From contig JAFRLB010000066.1 in NCBI GenBank assembly GCA_017431405.1, positions 1-41,920 of the forward strand: DNA of 41,920 nt, given 5' to 3'. How positions within the stretch are numbered: position 1 is the first letter of the stretch; each line of letters starts with the position of its first letter. The notes under the pieces were generated by a model, which made no database searches, was not told the DNA's origin, and was given only the letters and a program-made list of their open reading frames with translations. This DNA comes from Erysipelotrichaceae bacterium. GTDB lineage: Bacteria; Bacillota_I; Bacilli_A; Erysipelotrichales; Erysipelotrichaceae. Below, piece after piece: positions 7,332-15,684 of this stretch. The translations under genes and the position numbers were made by a program.

Positions 7332-9629
7332 ATGAATAACGAAATTATTCAGGCAATTGCCAGAAAACTTAAGATAACAGTTGATCAGGTAAACAATACC
7401 TTATCACTTTTGGAAGAAGGTAATACCGTACCTTTCATCGCCAGATACCGTAAGGAAGCTACTCATAATCTTGATGAAGAGCAGATCCTTTACATTGAAA
7501 AGCAGTATACCTATGAGGTAAAGCTGGCTGAAAGAAAGGAAGCAGTTCTTAAGTCAATTGAACAGCAGGGCAAGCTGACTGATGAAATAAGAGCTTCCGT
7601 AATGGAATGTACAAAGCTTTCTCAGGTTGAAGACGTATACCGTCCATATGTACAGAAAAAGAAGACCAGAGCAGCTGTTGCCATTAAGAATGGCTTACAG
7701 CCACTGGCTGACTGGATGTTGTCATTACCTGAAAGCGGTGATGTGGAAAAGGAAGCTGAAAAGTACTTAAGTGAGGAAGTAAAGAGTACAGCTGATGCCA
7801 TTCAGGGTGCCAAGGACATCATTGCGGAATTTGTCAGTGACAATGCGCAGTTAAGATGGGAATATAAGGAATACATTGAAACAACCGGCATGCTGGTAAC
7901 GAAATTAAAGAAAGATGCGGTTGATGAAAAGCATGTATATGAAATGTATTATGACCGTAAGGAAAAGGTAAGTTCAATCGCTGACCACAGAGTCATGGCC
8001 ATTGACAGAGCCGAGAAGGAAAAGGTCATTAACGCAACATTTGAATATGATGTTGATTACCTTGTTGATAAGGAAGTAAAGAGATTACTTAAGGGAACAC
8101 AAACCATCTGTGCAAGCCAGATTACAGAAGCTGTAGATGACGGCTTAAAGAGACTGTTATTCCCTAGTGTTGAAAGAGAAATCAGATCTGACTTAAGTGA
8201 AAGAGCACAGAACAAGTCAATTGAGATCTTCTCCCTGAATTTGGAAAAGTTATTATTACAGGCTCCTTTAAAGGGCAGAGTAGTATTAGGTTTTGACCCG
8301 GCATTCAGAACAGGCTGTAAGTTAGCCGTTCTTGATGAAACAGGTAAGATGCTTAAGATCGATAAGATCTATCCTCATGAACCGCAGAATGACGTTGCCG
8401 GCTCCAGAAAGAAACTGTTGGATCTTATCAGTACATATAATGTTAAGATCATAGCCATTGGTAATGGTACGGCTTCAAGAGAAAGTGAAAAACTGGTCGC
8501 TGATCTGATCAGAGACTACAAGCTTGATGTAAGCTATGCCATCGTTTCTGAAGCAGGGGCTTCAGTCTATTCCGCAAGTGACATTGCCCGTGCAGAATTC
8601 CCTGACTTACACGTTGAGGAAAGAAGCGCTGTTTCAATCGGCCGTAGATTACTAGACCCATTGGCTGAATTGATCAAGATTGATCCAAAGAGCATTGGTG
8701 TTGGTCAGTACCAGCATGACTTACCGGAAAAGGCTCTGAATGAACGTCTTGATGAAGCAATCATGAAGGCAGTTAACAGAACCGGTGCAGACCTTAATAC
8801 AGCCTCTCCTGAATTACTTACTCACATTTCAGGCTTAAACAGTGCTACAGCTAAGGAAATCGTTAATTACCGTAATGAAAACGGCAGATTCACTAACCGT
8901 GAACAGTTAAAGAAGGTTAAGAAGCTTGGTGAAAAGACCTTCCAGCAGTGTGCCGGTTTCTTAAGAATCGTTGACGGTGATGAACCATTGGATCAGACTT
9001 CAATTCACCCTGAAAGCTATGAACTGACCAGAAAACTGATGAAGTTAAGTCATGTTGAAAAGCTTGGACAGGAAAACATTGAATTTGATGAAAAGGCCAT
9101 AAGTGAGCTGGGCATTGATGCATATACCTTAAAGGACATTGAAGATGCCATTAGACAGCCGTTACGTGATTACCGTGATCAGTTTGATGGGGCATTGTTG
9201 AAGAGTGATGTCTTGGACATCAGCAACCTGCATAAGGGTGACTCATTATCAGGAACGGTCAGAAACGTTGTTGACTTCGGCGCCTTTGTAGACATCGGTT
9301 TGCATGATGATGGCTTAATTCACGTTACAAGACTGTCAATGAACCCAATCTCTCATCCAAGTGATGTCGTTTCAGTTGGTGACATCGTTACAGTATATGT
9401 ATATGAAGTAGATGAAGCCAGAGGCAGAGTACAGCTTTCATTACTGCCGTTAGAACAGCTTGCTCAGAAGGAAGCCAGACAAAAGGAACAGAGAAACAGA
9501 TCATTCAAAAAGCCTGGCAATAAGAATAAAAACAATAATAAGAATAATGTTAAGAGTGAAAAGCCAAAGAAAGAATCTGTCAGCATGGAAGAGGCAACTC
9601 GCCGACTGATGGAAAGATTTGGGAAATAA
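7332..9629 (+). CDS. tex: Tex/YhgF-type RNA-binding transcription accessory protein
   Basis: 765 residues, the usual Tex length. Order of domains: N-terminal helical Tex domain (1-200), YqgF/RNase H-like fold starting near 315 (VVLGFDPAFRTGCKLAV), helix-hairpin-helix region about 485-560 (TASPELLTHISGLNSATA), and an S1 RNA-binding domain about 635-705 (SGTVRNVVDFGAFVDIG). The C-terminus is a low-complexity Lys/Asn linker followed by a short helix. Tex proteins bind nucleic acid and act in transcription or ribosome-associated processes; the exact role here is unknown. Good AGGAGA ribosome site and tight spacing after hslO. Confidence 0.95.
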   Translation: MNNEIIQAIARKLKITVDQVNNTLSLLEEGNTVPFIARYRKEATHNLDEEQILYIEKQYTYEVKLAERKEAVLKSIEQQGKLTDEIRASVMECTKLSQVEDVYRPYVQKKKTRAAVAIKNGLQPLADWMLSLPESGDVEKEAEKYLSEEVKSTADAIQGAKDIIAEFVSDNAQLRWEYKEYIETTGMLVTKLKKDAVDEKHVYEMYYDRKEKVSSIADHRVMAIDRAEKEKVINATFEYDVDYLVDKEVKRLLKGTQTICASQITEAVDDGLKRLLFPSVEREIRSDLSERAQNKSIEIFSLNLEKLLLQAPLKGRVVLGFDPAFRTGCKLAVLDETGKMLKIDKIYPHEPQNDVAGSRKKLLDLISTYNVKIIAIGNGTASRESEKLVADLIRDYKLDVSYAIVSEAGASVYSASDIARAEFPDLHVEERSAVSIGRRLLDPLAELIKIDPKSIGVGQYQHDLPEKALNERLDEAIMKAVNRTGADLNTASPELLTHISGLNSATAKEIVNYRNENGRFTNREQLKKVKKLGEKTFQQCAGFLRIVDGDEPLDQTSIHPESYELTRKLMKLSHVEKLGQENIEFDEKAISELGIDAYTLKDIEDAIRQPLRDYRDQFDGALLKSDVLDISNLHKGDSLSGTVRNVVDFGAFVDIGLHDDGLIHVTRLSMNPISHPSDVVSVGDIVTVYVYEVDEARGRVQLSLLPLEQLAQKEARQKEQRNRSFKKPGNKNKNNNKNNVKSEKPKKESVSMEEATRRLMERFGK

Positions 9630-9645
9630 TTAACCTGAAGAAAGT

Positions 9646-9858
9646 ATGGGCAGTAGTATTATGAGTGATAATGAGTTTGTGGTTAAATTGGTATTATTTA
9701 TTATCTCTATACCCGCACCAATCATATTTGCAACCAGCATGAAGAACTATATACAGAGTGACAGTAAAATAAAACTCTTCATGGCTGGACTCTCTCTGTG
9801 GTTAACTGTGTATTCTGTAGTTTTTGTTTTTTCATATATTGGAACAATGTTAAACTGA
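9646..9858 (+). CDS. Small two-helix membrane protein of unknown function
   Basis: 70 residues with two hydrophobic stretches (about 12-30 and 44-66) separated by a polar loop containing YIQSDSKIK. It resembles no family that I recognise. The start at 9646 has only a weak GAAGAAAG upstream site; an in-frame ATG at 9661 is an alternative. It follows tex by 16 bases, so it could be cotranscribed with the housekeeping cluster. The frame is clean and hydrophobic in a way that suggests a real small membrane protein, but there is no other support. Confidence 0.5.
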   Translation: MGSSIMSDNEFVVKLVLFIISIPAPIIFATSMKNYIQSDSKIKLFMAGLSLWLTVYSVVFVFSYIGTMLN

Positions 9859-10210
9859 GCAACTTCAATTGTATTAAAAATAACGGTTCACAAATGTGTT
9901 CTAATGTATTATCAATAAAAAACATTTCATTTTTTGAAGTGACTAAGTGGGTGGAACACTTGAAAAACATGATGTTAGGAATAATATATCTTTTATTAGG
10001 GCTATTTGTTACAGTAGTATTTTTAGGTTCAGAATATGTTAGCTTTAGTATTTTAAAAACCATAAAGATATAAGAATTTGATGGGCAATCCACGATAGTT
10101 CAGATTATTTAATGTCTCTGAAATATTTCAAAAATGAGACAAAAGTGGTTTAATAATAATGAATACTGATGGGGAGAGGTATTTGAACTTTTGTTGAAAG
10201 GAACCAGGTT
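9859..10210. other. Gene-poor 352-base stretch between a small membrane ORF and an ECF sigma gene
   Basis: AT-rich. It contains one possible 37-codon ORF (9960-10073), no terminator with a T-run, and a 12-base perfect palindrome TGAAATATTTCA (10119-10130) nested between GTCTC (10114-10118) and GAGAC (10136-10140). The palindrome could be an operator for the sigma gene at 10211. The region also holds a poor -10-like run near 10151-10160. I could not place a convincing promoter here. Confidence 0.4.
9960..10073 (+). CDS. Possible 37-codon hydrophobic small protein
   Basis: From TTG 9960 (or ATG 9969/9972) to TAA 10071-10073. A GGTGGA ribosome-like site (9950-9955) precedes the TTG. The product is almost entirely one membrane helix (MMLGIIYLLLGLFVTVVFLG) plus a short tail. 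Support is limited to the ribosome site and hydrophobicity; it could equally be chance in an AT-rich spacer. Confidence 0.25.
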   Translation: MKNMMLGIIYLLLGLFVTVVFLGSEYVSFSILKTIKI

Positions 10211-10762
10211 ATGCAAAATGACAGCGTTTTGTATAATGAATTTTTAGCTGGCAATACTTCCTCTTTTGACGAACTGATGATCAGATATGGTGACAATCTG
10301 ATGTATTATCTCTACGGTTATGTTCATAACCTTGAAGATGCTGAAGACCTGATGATCGAGGCATTTGCCAGAATCATGGCTAAGAAGCCTTCCATTAGTG
10401 AGGGAAGTTTTAAGGCGTACCTGTTCAGAACAGGCAGGAATCTTGCCGCCAGATTTCATCTCATTAAAAGCAGGATGAATGTTTTCAGCATGGACAGTCT
10501 GCCTGTAGAGTTATCTGATCATAAATCTGTTGAAACTGAACTGTTAAACGAAGAGAAAAAAAGAATACTGCATTTGTGCCTGGAAAGAATTGATCCGGAA
10601 GTAAGAGAAGCCATCTGGCTGGTATATTTTGAAGAAATGAGCTACGCTGCAGCAGGAGAAGTAATGGGTGTGAAAACAAAGAGAATTGACAAGCTATTAA
10701 CAAGAGGAAAGAAACTGCTCAGGGAAGAACTTCTTAAGGAGGGCATAACTGATGCTCACTGA
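10211..10762 (+). CDS. ECF-type sigma-70 family RNA polymerase sigma factor
   Basis: 183 residues, typical for group IV sigma factors. Region 2 is about 15-80 (FDELMIRYGDNLMYYLYGYVH, then DAEDLMIEAFARIM). Region 4 is about 120-175, with a helix-turn-helix (MSYAAAGEVMGVKTKRIDKLLTRGKKLL). A GAAAGGA ribosome site precedes the ATG. Its stop overlaps the start of the following small membrane protein by 11 bases, implying translational coupling, as is usual for an ECF sigma and its membrane anti-sigma. The gene upstream is unrelated. Target promoters are unknown, and no self-type GAAC/CGTC promoter was found in front of it, unlike the second sigma gene at 23999. Confidence 0.88.
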   Translation: MQNDSVLYNEFLAGNTSSFDELMIRYGDNLMYYLYGYVHNLEDAEDLMIEAFARIMAKKPSISEGSFKAYLFRTGRNLAARFHLIKSRMNVFSMDSLPVELSDHKSVETELLNEEKKRILHLCLERIDPEVREAIWLVYFEEMSYAAAGEVMGVKTKRIDKLLTRGKKLLREELLKEGITDAH

Positions 10763-11036
10763 TAAGCAGCGAATAAACCAGAAAAATGCTGAAGCGAGGT
10801 TACTTGGAATGCGAGTAACAGTTCTGACAGCCGGGTTATTATTTGTGATTATGGTTGGTTTGGGATTGCCTGCAGTCAGTGATGTTGACAGTTCAATAAC
10901 AGTGCAGGGCATGCTGGCAAGTATATTTGCTTATAATAAATACATGGGGTATGTTGTAGTAATTGTCATTGCCGCACTGGCTGGAATATGCGTCGGGGCA
11001 ATATGTTATTACGTTAAAAAGAAGAATAGTCTCTGA
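10752..11036 (+). CDS. Small two-helix membrane protein coupled to the ECF sigma gene (candidate anti-sigma)
   Basis: 94 residues: a charged N-terminal cytosolic segment (1-22), a membrane helix (about 23-41), an external loop (42-63), a second helix (about 65-87) and a KKKNS tail. The start overlaps the sigma gene by 11 bases. The position is that of an anti-sigma factor, but the cytosolic part is very short and contains no zinc-binding or ASD motif that I can see. It shares layout and the ending Y-V-(L/V)-V-x-V-I ... KKK with the next protein, suggesting a duplicated pair. Function is inferred from context only. Confidence 0.7.
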   Translation: MLTDKQRINQKNAEARLLGMRVTVLTAGLLFVIMVGLGLPAVSDVDSSITVQGMLASIFAYNKYMGYVVVIVIAALAGICVGAICYYVKKKNSL

Positions 11037-11086
11037 TGACAGGGGAATTACTCAGGAATCTGTATCTTAATAGGTAGAGAGGACTG

Positions 11087-11389
11087 ATGAGCATGAGAAC
11101 TACTGAAGAGAGAAAGATTTCTATGTATAGAAGAGCCAGAGAAATCAGCGAAAAGACATCAGCCAGAATCATTAATTTATCATTATTGAATCTGGTAGTT
11201 CTTTCCACAGCGCTCATACTGTTCATTGCTCATCTGGATAACGAGGTATTCGATCCCGGTGAAATACAGTTCAGAGGTTCGTTCATTCTGTCTGGTTCAT
11301 CCGGGGGATATGTACTGGTTGCCGTCATAAGTTTCATAATAGCGACGGTCCTAACCTACTATTTCATGAAAAAGAAGAAAATCAAGTAA
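11087..11389 (+). CDS. Second small two-helix membrane protein of the ECF locus
   Basis: 100 residues: charged N-terminus (1-27, rich in Arg/Glu), membrane helix (about 28-47), external loop (48-72), second helix (about 73-93), and a KKKKIK tail. The layout and the second helix (GYVLVAVISF) match the preceding 94-residue protein (GYVVVIVIAA), so the two are probably paralogues. An AGAGAGGA ribosome site allows either ATG 11087 or ATG 11093. It ends at a strong terminator, so the three-gene unit sigma-membrane-membrane closes here. No recognised family. Confidence 0.7.
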   Translation: MSMRTTEERKISMYRRAREISEKTSARIINLSLLNLVVLSTALILFIAHLDNEVFDPGEIQFRGSFILSGSSGGYVLVAVISFIIATVLTYYFMKKKKIK

Positions 11390-11409
11390 GCCAAGTGCTT
11401 ACTTTTTTT
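11384..11409 (+). terminator. Intrinsic terminator closing the ECF sigma unit
   Basis: An 8-bp perfect stem (AAGTAAGC with GCTTACTT) with a 5-base loop is followed by TTTTT. The stem begins inside the last codons of the preceding gene and includes its stop codon. Confidence 0.85.
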
Positions 11410-11483
11410 AACGCAACCTTAATGATTTCTTAATGGTATGGAAGCTAAGTTTAACTGATAATATAGATGATGAAATGGGAGGT

Positions 11484-11512
11484 CTGTAAAAAAGCATATA
11501 AACTGATATAAT
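11484..11512 (+). promoter_or_regulatory. Extended -10 promoter placing the transcript start at the dus start codon
   Basis: TGATATAAT (11504-11512) is a perfect extended -10; a partial -35 CTGTAA is at 11484-11489 with a 17-base spacer. The usual distance puts the first transcribed base at 11519, which is the A of the ATG of the next gene. Confidence 0.75.
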
Positions 11513-11518
11513 TATTGC

Positions 11519-12532
11519 ATGAGCACTGAATTTAAGATTGGAAATGTAAGTTTAAGTAACCATGTTCTGGTAGGCCCAATGGCCGGAATAAGTAATCTTG
11601 GCTTCAGAACGATGATAAAACAGTTTGAACCTGGAATGATTTATTCTGAAATGTTATCGGATAAGGCCATCAGTTATCACAGTAAGAAAACATTACTGAT
11701 GACTCAGATTGCTGAAGAGGAAAGACCTCTGGCTTTACAGTTATTTGGCCATGACATTGAGTCTATGGTAACAGCTGCCTGTTTTCTAGATAAGGAAACA
11801 AGCTGTGATGTCATTGACATAAACATGGGCTGTCCGGTACCAAAGGTTGTTAATAACCTGGCTGGCAGCGCCATGATGAAAGATCCTGAACATACTTATG
11901 AAGTAGTGAAGGCAATCACATCGGCAGTCAGTAAGCCTGTAACTGTAAAAATGAGAGCAGGCTGGGATGAAGAACACATCAATGTAGTAGAAATGGCTGA
12001 CAGGCTGCAACATTGCGGCATCAGCGCCATTGCGATTCATCCAAGAACCAGAACACAGTATTACAGCGGTCACTCAAACTGGGATCTGATCCGTCAGGTA
12101 AAGGAAAAGATCACAACCATTCCAGTCATTGGTAACGGTGACATCAAGTCAATTGATGACATGTTACAGATGAAGCAGCAGACAAACTGTGATGCCTTCA
12201 TGGTTGCCAGAGGTTGCCTGGGAAATCCATGGCTGATTCAACAGCTCGTGCATTATGAAAAATATCAGGAAAGGCTTGAGGATCCTGATTTCAGTGCTAA
12301 ACTTCAGCAGTGTCTGGCTCATGCCAGAAGCTTATGTGAACTGAAGGGTGAAAGAGTTGCCATTAAGGAAATGAGAGGTCATGCCTGCTGGTATATCAAT
12401 GGATTACCAAACAATAACAGAGTAAAGGCCATCATTAACAACATCACGACTTACAGTCAGCTTGAAGAGCTGCTTAACACATACAATGAAGCATTACTGA
12501 CTGAAGATTTCAGTTATTTCTATGGAGGTTAA
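11519..12532 (+). CDS. dusB: tRNA-dihydrouridine synthase, DusB-like
   Basis: 337 residues. FMN-barrel motifs: VGPMAGISNLGFR (about 18-30), YSEMLSDKAI, DINMGCPVPKVV with the catalytic Cys of the NMGCP motif (about 101-105), MRAGWD, HPRTRTQYYSG and GNGDI. The enzyme reduces uridine to dihydrouridine in the D loop of tRNA with NADPH/FMN. A stop codon at 11504-11506 lies in frame just upstream and no ribosome site precedes the ATG at 11519, so the start is fixed and the mRNA may be leaderless. It begins a run of genes (dus, repeat protein, ABC transporter) spaced by only a few bases. The class (DusB versus another Dus) is assigned by overall resemblance. Confidence 0.9.
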   Translation: MSTEFKIGNVSLSNHVLVGPMAGISNLGFRTMIKQFEPGMIYSEMLSDKAISYHSKKTLLMTQIAEEERPLALQLFGHDIESMVTAACFLDKETSCDVIDINMGCPVPKVVNNLAGSAMMKDPEHTYEVVKAITSAVSKPVTVKMRAGWDEEHINVVEMADRLQHCGISAIAIHPRTRTQYYSGHSNWDLIRQVKEKITTIPVIGNGDIKSIDDMLQMKQQTNCDAFMVARGCLGNPWLIQQLVHYEKYQERLEDPDFSAKLQQCLAHARSLCELKGERVAIKEMRGHACWYINGLPNNNRVKAIINNITTYSQLEELLNTYNEALLTEDFSYFYGG

Positions 12533-12537
12533 GGATA

Positions 12538-15500
12538 ATGAGAAAGAAAATTCTTATTACGATCCTGGGGGTATTACTTTCCATCCCGTTATTCTCTGTG
12601 AATACGGTATTTGCCATGGGCAAGAGCATCCAGGCAATTAACGACATGGGACAGATAAGTAATAATGGCCCAAGATTAGTAATTCCTTATGGCGAAGAGG
12701 AAGGCTACGTTTATTACGGAGCCAGTGGCATCAACATCATACATGGTGATGAGACGGCTCGCCTGGAAACATATTTTGAAGTATTAAAGCTGATCAGTGT
12801 TTCAGACATTAACAATGATGGCTACACTGATTTTTTAACGTACCAGAAAGCACCTGACTTTGCCGGTCAGTTACTGGTAATAGACGGTTTAAACGGCAAC
12901 GTTCTTTCAACACTGCAGTTTACCAGAGAAGGCTATGATGAAAACCTTGGTTTCATTAATACCAACAGCTACATCCAGCAGATGGTTGACTTAGGCAATG
13001 GTGAAGCCCTGATCGTTTATGACTATAACATAGCCAAGGTAAACCTTTTAAGCGGTGAGGTTTTATTTACTTTTACGGAAACAGATAATATCTGGGATGT
13101 TGTTGTAATAGATGACATTGATGGTGATGGTTTAAGTGAGATAGCTTACAGTGGCCAGCAGAATGTTGTCGGTGTCATTTCCGGTGCAGACGGTACTGCT
13201 TTGAAAACATACAATCCAACAACCAACAGAACAATAACCTTAACCTGGGATGACAGACAGTCTTTTGAAGCTGTAATGAACTGCTGGGATGTCGAATATA
13301 TTAACGGTAAGCTCTTTGCCACTACTGAGGATGGTTTACTTGTTTCATTTGATTTAATGACTGATGAAATGACTTCAGCTTCAATTTCCGTCATGGATGA
13401 AGAGATGTTCAATCAGACATTGCAGAGATGGCTCAACTGGATCGACGGTACAATTACCTACATGATAACAGGTGTAAACAGATGGCAGTACATGGGTTAT
13501 AAGATCGTAGATCATAATGAAAACTATCTTCTTATTGACGCCTTCCTGGGTGATTTGAATTCCGTTTCACAGTATCAGGACAGTACTTACCCGGCCAGAG
13601 TAATCGTTTATGATTTATCAACCAATGAAGTTGCTTCTAAGATATCACTGGATAACTTTGGCTGCATGTATGAAAAGACCTGTTTCGGCATCTTTGAAGA
13701 ACAGCCATGTGTAGCCACAGTTAACTATACCGAAAAGGGACTGGCCAAGATGGCTTTATACAGCTTAAGCGGTGAGTTACTGCTTCAGCATGACCTCAAA
13801 CTGGACATTGTTGATTTTGGTAAGAAAATTGAACTTTCATGGACCGGGGAAAATTACATATTGGAAGTATTAAACAGCGGAACAGTAAATGTATCAGCTG
13901 ACTTAAGCGAAACAAGTTACTGCTACGACAGTATTACTTCAAGCTTATTAAAGGTATACGGTGACAGAATGACTGTCCTGTACAGTACTAACGGTACAAA
14001 GGACAAGATCGTTCAGTATGATAAAGATTTAAGTACAGTCTTATGGGAATTCAATGTTGATAAGGACTTTAAGAACAAGGGGCTGGAATTCATCAGAACA
14101 GACATTGATTATGACAGAGATGGTGAAGAGGACATCTTGGCCATCGTGAACTGTTATGACAAGAATGATGCAGCTGTATACAGTAACTTCATCATTGTTT
14201 CTTCAAAGGGTGAAGTAATAAGAAATAAGAATGTCGTTACCAATTCATATTGGTATCAGGGCAGTAAGGTTTATGAATACCTTGTTTCAACAGAATTCGG
14301 TGTATTGAATGATACCAATGATGACGGCATCTACGAACTGTTATGCGGTGATACGATCATCACCAGTAAGAGCAATACCGTTATCGGTTCAACCAGTGCC
14401 TATCTTGATGCCAAGGGCAGTCAGTACAAGATCGGTGACATCAATGGCGATGGCGTATCAGACATTCTGTTAATGACGGAAACTGAAGGCAGGATCTACT
14501 TATCAAGAGTTGCCTACAGTTATGGCTACATTCAGACAGATTACCGTAAGACAAATACAACCATGAGCCTGGATAAGACTCTGGAACCTTTACTTACAAC
14601 AGTAATAATTGATGACATCAACAATGACGGTGTCAAGGAATTAGGCATGATCGACCGTAATGATAACGGCTTTGAGATATTCAAGATCGTTAACGGGGCA
14701 ACATTGGAGAAAATGTATGACCTGTGTCCTGATGGCATTAATGAAGATGGCGAGGCATTCAAGCCGTTAAGCTATGACATTAATGGCGATGGCTATAATG
14801 AACTCTATGGCCGTGATAACTGGCAATATGGCATTTATGACGGTAAGACCGGTGCCTTACTGGTTAATTACACTGAATGGGTAAATGAGGGTGAATACTA
14901 CAGTGATGAATATCATCCAACTTACAATGTTCCATTCTATGTAATGGATGAAGAGCCAAGATTCATTGTTACTGAAATTGATGGGGTTAAGACAGTAGCC
15001 TTTACCAGATCAAGATATGACAGAGAGGCCAGAGAAGACAAGACTTACATTTCCATGTGGAGTGGCGAGAACTTCGAAAATGAAGAAACAGTTCCGCTTG
15101 TAAGAAATAATGACGGCAGTCTTGGTACACTGCGTTCAATTGAAAACAGTAATGGTTATGCATTGCTTACCTTACAGGATTCAATATCAATAGTTGACTT
15201 AAAGAATAAGTCAATGCTGGCAAAGTATGCCGTTACAGCCAAGAGCGGTTATCAGTTTGATGAGAATACCATTCTGGTTGTAAATAATGAAGATGTTCTT
15301 TATAAACTTGATACTCAGAACAGTTTCACTGTTACTTCTGCTGTTCCAGAGACAACGGATAATTACATTTTGCATCTGTCCTGGGAAGACTCACAGGATT
15401 ACAGTGTCATGACGATTTATGATAATGACAGAGCTGTATACAGCGGTTCAGACAAAGAGGCAGACATTAAGCTGATTCAGGGTGATCACAGAATCATGTT

Positions 15501-15684
15501 ATCCATGAATGACGGTCAGGGTAAGAGTTATCAGGAAACCTATAATGTTACCGTTGCCCCACAGCCGGTAAATTACATCTGGATGATTGCGGTGGCTGTA
15601 GTATTAGTGATAATCGCCTTCATGTTAGGCAGGTATCAGAAGATTGCAATTAACCGTAAATACAGAAAGGAGGCTTCAAAATGA
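12538..15684 (+). CDS. Large secreted, membrane-tethered FG-GAP/VCBS-like repeat protein
   Basis: 1048 residues. Signal peptide at 1-26 (cleavage likely after VFA). The body is a beta-propeller-like repeat protein with seven DxDxDG-type calcium-binding loops starting near residues 91, 193, 522, 592, 634, 693 and 747 (for example DINGDGVSDILL and DINNDGVKELGM), interspersed with PQQ/propeller-like strands. A membrane helix at about 1018-1036 (YIWMIAVAVVLVIIAFMLG) and a basic tail anchor it. It starts 5 bases after dus and overlaps the ABC ATPase start by 4 bases (ATGA), so it is almost certainly made together with the transporter. It could act as an extracellular sensor or substrate-binding part of the transporter, which is inference. 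I know no named family for the full architecture. Confidence 0.8.
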   Translation: MRKKILITILGVLLSIPLFSVNTVFAMGKSIQAINDMGQISNNGPRLVIPYGEEEGYVYYGASGINIIHGDETARLETYFEVLKLISVSDINNDGYTDFLTYQKAPDFAGQLLVIDGLNGNVLSTLQFTREGYDENLGFINTNSYIQQMVDLGNGEALIVYDYNIAKVNLLSGEVLFTFTETDNIWDVVVIDDIDGDGLSEIAYSGQQNVVGVISGADGTALKTYNPTTNRTITLTWDDRQSFEAVMNCWDVEYINGKLFATTEDGLLVSFDLMTDEMTSASISVMDEEMFNQTLQRWLNWIDGTITYMITGVNRWQYMGYKIVDHNENYLLIDAFLGDLNSVSQYQDSTYPARVIVYDLSTNEVASKISLDNFGCMYEKTCFGIFEEQPCVATVNYTEKGLAKMALYSLSGELLLQHDLKLDIVDFGKKIELSWTGENYILEVLNSGTVNVSADLSETSYCYDSITSSLLKVYGDRMTVLYSTNGTKDKIVQYDKDLSTVLWEFNVDKDFKNKGLEFIRTDIDYDRDGEEDILAIVNCYDKNDAAVYSNFIIVSSKGEVIRNKNVVTNSYWYQGSKVYEYLVSTEFGVLNDTNDDGIYELLCGDTIITSKSNTVIGSTSAYLDAKGSQYKIGDINGDGVSDILLMTETEGRIYLSRVAYSYGYIQTDYRKTNTTMSLDKTLEPLLTTVIIDDINNDGVKELGMIDRNDNGFEIFKIVNGATLEKMYDLCPDGINEDGEAFKPLSYDINGDGYNELYGRDNWQYGIYDGKTGALLVNYTEWVNEGEYYSDEYHPTYNVPFYVMDEEPRFIVTEIDGVKTVAFTRSRYDREAREDKTYISMWSGENFENEETVPLVRNNDGSLGTLRSIENSNGYALLTLQDSISIVDLKNKSMLAKYAVTAKSGYQFDENTILVVNNEDVLYKLDTQNSFTVTSAVPETTDNYILHLSWEDSQDYSVMTIYDNDRAVYSGSDKEADIKLIQGDHRIMLSMNDGQGKSYQETYNVTVAPQPVNYIWMIAVAVVLVIIAFMLGRYQKIAINRKYRKEASK

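Noticed and set aside
9798-9959. Upstream extension of the small ORF ending at 10073 (91-codon version)
   Set aside because: The extension overlaps the 70-residue membrane protein by about 60 bases and has no ribosome site; only the later start at 9960 has one.
9779-10093. 104-codon minus-strand frame
   Set aside because: No ribosome site or promoter; composition is that of the AT-rich spacer.
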